A stretch of 10,724 nt of DNA from Bacteroidota bacterium (GTDB lineage: Bacteria > Bacteroidota > Bacteroidia > Chitinophagales > Chitinophagaceae). The stretch lies in contig JAEZJD010000226.1 of NCBI GenBank assembly GCA_023436425.1, forward strand, positions 1 through 10,724. Reading direction: 5' to 3'. Under the pieces are notes generated by a model that did no database searches, was not told the DNA's origin, and saw only the letters and a list, made by a program, of their open reading frames with translations. Numbering within the stretch: position 1 is the first letter of the stretch; every line of letters starts with the position of its first letter. The translations under genes were made by a program, and so were the position numbers. Below, in pieces: positions 5,918 to 10,724 of this stretch.

Positions 5918-8900
5918 ATGAAGAAGCTTTTCTGCATGTTTTTTCTATCATTCCTGCTTGTTAATTACATAGATGCGCAGGATGTTACAGTAACCGGTCA
6001 GGTTACAAACAAAGCAGATGGATCACCGCTGCAAGGCGTGACTGTTTCAGCGAGTGGAGCAAGCAACCAACTGGCTGTCATCACCAATGCAAGAGGTGCT
6101 TATTCCATCAAAGTTCCATCCACTGTTAAGGAACTGACTTTTACGTACGTAGGTATGCAGCCACTGACAGAACAGATCAGAGGTCGCAGCGTCATTAACG
6201 TTCAATTGGCATCTTCTGCCGGAGATATGGAGCAGGTGGTCGTCACCGCCCTGGGGATTAAGAGGGAAACGAAGGCACTTACGTACAGTCAGCAGGGCGT
6301 GGACATGGATGCTTTGAATGAAACAAAAAGCACAAATATCATCAACTCACTGTCGGGGAAAGTAGCGGGGTTGCAGGTAGTTCCTCCGGGTTTCAATACC
6401 GGATCAGCAAGAATTGTAATCCGTGGAAACACTTCTCTGACCGGTAACAATCAGCCGCTTTTTGTTGTTGATGGTATGCCCATCGACAATGCTGCAGGTG
6501 ATGCTGGTAGTATTGATTATGGTAACAACGCTGCCGACATAAACTCAGAAGATATCGAAAGCATTCAGGTATTAAAAGGACCCAACGCCTCGGCACTTTA
6601 CGGCTCAAGGGCGGCGAACGGAGTAATTCTTATCACAACAAAAAAAGGTAGCAGCAAGTTCAAAGTAACCTTCAACTCCAGCACCATGTTTCAGAAACTC
6701 ACTGAGTTTCCGGAGTATCAAAATGCATATGGCGTAGGTACATCTTTCTATATAGATAACACCCATCGTATTCCCGAGGCACAGGTAAACTACAGAAGCT
6801 GGGGATCTCCAATGATGGGGCAACCCTATGTGGCATTGAACGGCGAGATCAAACCTTACCTGCCACAGCCGAATAACGTGAAGGATTTCTATAACACAGC
6901 GTCGCTTCTTACAAATTCTGTGGCTGTTGAAGGCGGTAATAACGTGACTACTTATCGAATGGGCTATACCAATTATGCAGGTACAAGCGTGGTGAAGGGT
7001 TTTAACGAGATGAATAAGCACAATCTTGACCTGAGGTTGATGAACAATTTCTCCAAGGCGATTTCCCTCGATGCGAAGATTGGGTACATAAGAGATGTGG
7101 TGAATAACAGACAATATTCAAACTCGAATGGTAGGAACCCAACAAACCTTTACGGACACATGGCAAGAAGCACAGATTTGTCTGAGCTGATTCCTTATAA
7201 AGATCCTGCTACGGGAATGGAAATTGGTACGCACCGCAATTTCAGTAATCCATATTGGGTAATAAATGAAAATCCTAATAAGGATGTAAAAGATCGTGTA
7301 ATCGCAACGATAAGTCCCGAAATAAAGTTTGCTCCATGGGCAAAGTTCACAGGTCGTTTCGGAGCAGATATTTACTGGTGGGATGGATTTGAATTTAACA
7401 ACATCGGTTCTGTTATCGCAAGCAATCCGAACGGATTTTTGAGAACCTTTAATACGAAGCAGCAGAACTTCAATCTGGAAGGTATTTTTTCATTCAATAA
7501 GAAATTCAATGACTTTTCTCTTGTCTCAAACTTTGGCGGTAGCACCTTTGGCTCCAACTACGAGCGGAGAGAAGAGAGGGTAAATTCACTTTTACAGCCA
7601 GGACTGATCAATTTATCAAATGCGAGAGAATATCCGATCGTCAGCCAAAACATCAGAGAGCGGAAAATTTATTCAGCATTTGGCTCGGTTTCTCTGGGCT
7701 TCCGCAATTATGCTTTCTTGGACGTAACCGGAAGAAATGACTGGTCGTCCACGTTACCTGCAGCAAACAACTCTTATTTCTATCCTTCTATCGGTGGCAC
7801 GTTAATCTTGACCGATATGTTAGGAGTGAAAAGCAATGTTCTAAGCTTTGCAAAACTGAGAGCTTCTTTGGCTATTGTGGGTAACGACACCGATCCGTAC
7901 AGATTGGATCAGGTTTACTCTTTCAATGGCTTCTTTAATGGTGCGCCGATTGCTTCTTTGGGGACAACAATGAATAATCCGGAACTGAAGCCGGAGAGAA
8001 CAAGCTCCTACGAATTTGGTGCTGATGTGAGGTTGCTGAGAAGCCGGTTCAATCTAAGTGGTACTTACTACAATTCTTCTACAACTAATCAGATCATTAC
8101 GGCGCAGCTGCCAACATCGAGCGGATACAGGCAGCGGATTTACAACGCAGGAAGAATTGACAACTGGGGATATGAGGCAATTGCAAGCGGAAAAATCATC
8201 GACAACAAAAACTTCAAATGGGAAACATCAATAAACTTCTCTAAAAACAATTCCAAAGTAGTAGAACTGATTGAAGGCATTGACCGTTTCCAGTTGAATA
8301 ATAATTCCAGCTACATCTATGTATACGCAGAAGTAGGTAAACCTTATGCTTACATGCGTGGACTGGGTGTGGCAAGGGACTCACTCGGTCGCATGTTGAT
8401 CGAGGATGGTGGATCGCTCCTCATCAAGAATAACGATATGGAGTTCGGTACGGCATCTCCTGATTGGTTGGGCGGCTTTAATAACAATTTCAAAGTTGGA
8501 AAGTTTGATCTCGGTTTCCTCATTGACGTCAAAATGGGTGGTAAAATCTACTCTGGAAGCTATTCAAGAATGCTTACCAACGGCGTAATTGCAGAAACGC
8601 TTTACGGCAGGGACGACTACTACAAGCACTCTGTAATTTTTGGCGAAAGCAGCTCTGAACTGAGTGGTGGCGCTATGTGGGATGCTTACTTCCTGAACGG
8701 AACGAAGAATAACAAATGGAGCACGCCTCAAAACTATGAGTATGCACGACCAAACTATGCGGAATTCGTAATGTTTGACGCTTCGTACGTAAAGCTTCGG
8801 GAGCTGACAGCCGGATACACGTTTGCAGCAAATCAGCTGAAGCGAACACCCTTTAAGAGCGCAAGAGTGTCGCTTGCCGGTCGCAACTTATTGATGCTGC

Positions 8901-9025
8901 ATCGGAAAACTCCTTTGGGCATTGATCCGGAAGCCACATCCACATCTGGTAACGGACAAGGCATCGAAAATGGTGCATTGCCGCCGAACACAATTTATGG
9001 CTTCAACGTAAGACTTTCTTTCTAA
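5918..9025 (+). CDS. SusC/RagA-like TonB-dependent outer-membrane transporter
   Basis: A 1035-residue outer-membrane protein that imports a nutrient, usually an oligosaccharide, using TonB-ExbBD energy, with a SusD-like lid. Residues 1-20 are a signal peptide ending in IDA before QD. Residues 22-97 form the carboxypeptidase-regulatory-like domain (VTGQVTNKADGSPLQGVTV; later FTYVGMQP). The TonB-box-like MEQVVVTALGIKRE is at 104-117. The plug covers about 118-245 with IVIRGNTSLTGNNQPLFVVDG (166-186) and VLKGPNASALYGSRAANGV (218-236), both hallmarks of SusC. The rest is the beta-barrel, ending GFNVRLSF with a terminal Phe as expected for BAM-inserted proteins. The length is normal and there is no frameshift. 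No STN domain precedes the regulatory-like domain, so sigma/anti-sigma signalling is not expected. The SusD-like gene follows after 19 bases. The transported substrate cannot be read from sequence alone. Confidence 0.96.
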   Translation: MKKLFCMFFLSFLLVNYIDAQDVTVTGQVTNKADGSPLQGVTVSASGASNQLAVITNARGAYSIKVPSTVKELTFTYVGMQPLTEQIRGRSVINVQLASSAGDMEQVVVTALGIKRETKALTYSQQGVDMDALNETKSTNIINSLSGKVAGLQVVPPGFNTGSARIVIRGNTSLTGNNQPLFVVDGMPIDNAAGDAGSIDYGNNAADINSEDIESIQVLKGPNASALYGSRAANGVILITTKKGSSKFKVTFNSSTMFQKLTEFPEYQNAYGVGTSFYIDNTHRIPEAQVNYRSWGSPMMGQPYVALNGEIKPYLPQPNNVKDFYNTASLLTNSVAVEGGNNVTTYRMGYTNYAGTSVVKGFNEMNKHNLDLRLMNNFSKAISLDAKIGYIRDVVNNRQYSNSNGRNPTNLYGHMARSTDLSELIPYKDPATGMEIGTHRNFSNPYWVINENPNKDVKDRVIATISPEIKFAPWAKFTGRFGADIYWWDGFEFNNIGSVIASNPNGFLRTFNTKQQNFNLEGIFSFNKKFNDFSLVSNFGGSTFGSNYERREERVNSLLQPGLINLSNAREYPIVSQNIRERKIYSAFGSVSLGFRNYAFLDVTGRNDWSSTLPAANNSYFYPSIGGTLILTDMLGVKSNVLSFAKLRASLAIVGNDTDPYRLDQVYSFNGFFNGAPIASLGTTMNNPELKPERTSSYEFGADVRLLRSRFNLSGTYYNSSTTNQIITAQLPTSSGYRQRIYNAGRIDNWGYEAIASGKIIDNKNFKWETSINFSKNNSKVVELIEGIDRFQLNNNSSYIYVYAEVGKPYAYMRGLGVARDSLGRMLIEDGGSLLIKNNDMEFGTASPDWLGGFNNNFKVGKFDLGFLIDVKMGGKIYSGSYSRMLTNGVIAETLYGRDDYYKHSVIFGESSSELSGGAMWDAYFLNGTKNNKWSTPQNYEYARPNYAEFVMFDASYVKLRELTAGYTFAANQLKRTPFKSARVSLAGRNLLMLHRKTPLGIDPEATSTSGNGQGIENGALPPNTIYGFNVRLSF

Positions 9026-9044
9026 ACCGAGATATACATCATTT

Positions 9045-10643
9045 ATGAAAAATAAAATTTTCTTATTCATTGCCGGTATCATCACGCTTGCTTCCTGTTC
9101 ACGCAAGCTCGAGGATATCAATATAAACCCGAATAACCCGTCGACGGTTGAAGCGGACTTTTTGCTGACCACTTCGATATTCGAAACAATGAACCTGTAT
9201 GGCGGGCAAATGAACAGGGCTATATTTTACAACTATACCCACCACTACTCAGGATTCCAGGGTGAGTTTCAACGCTACACTTTTGTGCAGAGTGAAAACA
9301 ATACAAACTGGCGCAACACTTTTATAAATGCGTTGCAGCCGGTTCACCAGATAGTGAAAAATTACAGTGCCAGTCCGGTACACAAGAACAGGGTGCTGAT
9401 TGCGAGGTTGTGGAAGGATTATATTTTTTCCAATGCAGTATCTATGTGGGGTCCTATTCCTATGAGTGAAGCGTTGGAAGGAACTCCGCAAGTGCCTTAT
9501 CAGAAAGAACAAGACATCTATTACTTTCTTTTGGACGATCTGCGGAACATTGCTGATTCTATCTCTTTAACGGGCGACAAGTTCACCGCTAACGCTGATA
9601 AAATTTATGGTGGCGATTTGCTGAAGTGGAAAAAGTTTGCAAACACTTTACGCCTTCGCCTTGCATTACGCATTTCCAATGCTGATGCAGCGAAAGCACA
9701 GCAGGTGGTTGGTGAAATTTTCGAAAGAGAGCAATACACCATTAAATCCGAGGCTGAAACTGCCACTGCAAAATGGGATGCCACATCCAGCAGCACATGG
9801 AGTCCGCTGTACGATCGCGTTGTTTACAATTACACAGCCAACAAGGCAACGATTCCGGTGATTAATGAATCGCTCATTTATCACATGGCTCCGTATAATG
9901 ATCCTAGGTTGCCGGTGTATGCACAGCCTGCAAAGCAAGGACCAATGAAGGATAAATATTTTGGTCAAAACATTGCTTACGGCGGTGGAAGCGGTTATGC
10001 AAGATATGCAGGTACCGTTAATCCGCATACAGGACTAAAGCAGGACGACTACTCTTATATTGGAACAAGATTCTTAGCGCCGGATGCAGAATATGTTTTC
10101 CTTTCTTACGCAGAATCTTCTTTTCTAAAAGCCGAAGCTGCACTCAAAGGTTGGTGGGGCAATCCAAATGCATCGCAATATTATTACGAAGGAATTGATG
10201 CTTCCATTTTGCGATATGGATTAACAGCGGCTCAGGCAACAGCTTACAAGAACACACCGGGTGTTAAGTGGGGATCAGCTTCCGATACTTTAGGTCGTGA
10301 AGCCCAGTTCCAGGATTATCTGCGGATTGCGTCTAGTTACGTTCCGGCGGGTGATTACATGAGGCAAATTGTAATGCAGCATTGGCTGGCAATTCCGGGG
10401 CAAGGTGTTGATGCGTGGGCATTGCTGCGCAGAACACAAATCCTAGAATTCGAGCCGCAGTTTGCTACATACGATGGATTGTACAAATACATGCCGCAAC
10501 GCATTCCTTATCCTTCTGATGAATTGCAGACTAATCCAAAAGAAGTGGCTAAGGCGGTTCAGTGGTTGGGCGGTCCCGACGATCTGTTTACAAAACTTTG
10601 GTTTGCATTACCCACAAAGAAAAATCCATATCTGCCATATTAA
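9045..10643 (+). CDS. SusD/RagB-like nutrient-binding outer-membrane lipoprotein (SusD-like_2 type)
   Basis: A 532-residue surface lipoprotein that captures substrate and caps the SusC-like barrel. The signal peptide ends in lipobox LASC with the lipidated cysteine at C18; basic and acidic residues follow (CSRKLED), compatible with export to the cell surface. The mature start LEDININPNNPSTVEADFLL (22-41) is the common opening of the SusD-like_2 subfamily. Further marks are WGPIPMSEAL (135-144), the helical-repeat segment WKKFANTLRLRLALRI (195-210), SYAESSFLKAEAALKGW (354-370), WLAIPGQGVDAWALLRRTQ (447-465) and RIPYPSDELQTNP (486-498). The family has an alpha-helical, TPR-like scaffold. It lies in one operon with the SusC-like gene. 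Subfamily placement is by motif recall; the bound substrate is unknown. Confidence 0.94.
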   Translation: MKNKIFLFIAGIITLASCSRKLEDININPNNPSTVEADFLLTTSIFETMNLYGGQMNRAIFYNYTHHYSGFQGEFQRYTFVQSENNTNWRNTFINALQPVHQIVKNYSASPVHKNRVLIARLWKDYIFSNAVSMWGPIPMSEALEGTPQVPYQKEQDIYYFLLDDLRNIADSISLTGDKFTANADKIYGGDLLKWKKFANTLRLRLALRISNADAAKAQQVVGEIFEREQYTIKSEAETATAKWDATSSSTWSPLYDRVVYNYTANKATIPVINESLIYHMAPYNDPRLPVYAQPAKQGPMKDKYFGQNIAYGGGSGYARYAGTVNPHTGLKQDDYSYIGTRFLAPDAEYVFLSYAESSFLKAEAALKGWWGNPNASQYYYEGIDASILRYGLTAAQATAYKNTPGVKWGSASDTLGREAQFQDYLRIASSYVPAGDYMRQIVMQHWLAIPGQGVDAWALLRRTQILEFEPQFATYDGLYKYMPQRIPYPSDELQTNPKEVAKAVQWLGGPDDLFTKLWFALPTKKNPYLPY

Positions 10644-10655
10644 AAATCTAACAAA

Positions 10656-10724
10656 ATGAGACTTCTTTTATATAGCTTTTTGAGCGTTTTAATCTTAGCT
10701 TCCTGTCAGAAGCCGAAGGAATAC
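10656..10724 (+). CDS. Start of a further lipoprotein gene of the SusCD operon (partial)
   Basis: ATG 10656 opens a frame that runs off the right edge; 23 residues are visible (MRLLLYSFLSVLILASCQK, then PKEY). They form a lipoprotein signal peptide with lipobox LASC and lipidated C17. It starts 12 bases after the SusD-like stop, so it belongs to the same operon. In SusCD loci this position often holds a surface glycan-binding protein or an exported hydrolase, but nothing beyond the signal peptide is in view and no function can be given. Confidence 0.8.
   Translation, partial: MRLLLYSFLSVLILASCQKPKEY

Noticed and set aside
6605..7114. Minus-strand frame of 169 codons inside the SusC-like gene
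   Set aside because: It lies fully opposite a clear SusC reading frame and has no recognisable domain; it is a shadow frame.

Overview
The window looks like chromosomal DNA of a Bacteroidota bacterium, probably from the Chitinophagaceae or a related group (inference). Three things point there: a SusC/SusD outer-membrane pair, a tRNA promoter that matches the Bacteroidota consensus TTTG-N17-TAnnTTTG exactly, and an almost complete lack of Shine-Dalgarno sites before the genes.

Left part (1-3376): the last 37 codons of an upstream gene, probably an M1-type metallopeptidase, run into the window. Two bases later comes an exported cyclophilin-type peptidyl-prolyl isomerase, and 28 bases after that an aldo/keto reductase, all on the plus strand and possibly one transcript. 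The reductase meets glutamyl-tRNA synthetase (gltX, minus strand) tail to tail, and their stop codons overlap inside TTAG.

Middle (3377-4579): a 326-base gap between gltX and a TatD-family hydrolase holds a strong GC-rich hairpin followed by a T-run, an inverted repeat and candidate promoter elements, but no convincing gene. The TatD-family gene is followed 24 bases later by tRNA-Ser(GGA) with an encoded CCA. The tRNA promoter lies across the 3' end of the TatD-family gene.

Right part (4683-10724): a LacI-family regulator, a 203-base gap with a CG-centred palindrome that fits a LacI-family operator, then a tightly packed operon. The operon encodes a SusC-like TonB-dependent transporter, a SusD-like lipoprotein of the SusD-like_2 type, and the first 23 codons of another lipoprotein cut by the window edge. 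It reads as a nutrient-uptake locus, probably for a glycan: SusD captures at the cell surface, SusC imports across the outer membrane, and the LacI-type protein senses a cytoplasmic sugar and controls the operon. SusC has no N-terminal STN signalling domain, which fits control by LacI rather than by an ECF sigma/anti-sigma pair. The substrate cannot be told from this window because the enzymes that would define it lie beyond the right edge.

I found no CRISPR array, insertion sequence, phage gene or clearly new system. The most useful observations are regulatory: the embedded tRNA promoter, the candidate LacI operator with its repeated half-site, and the unexplained hairpin region upstream of gltX.
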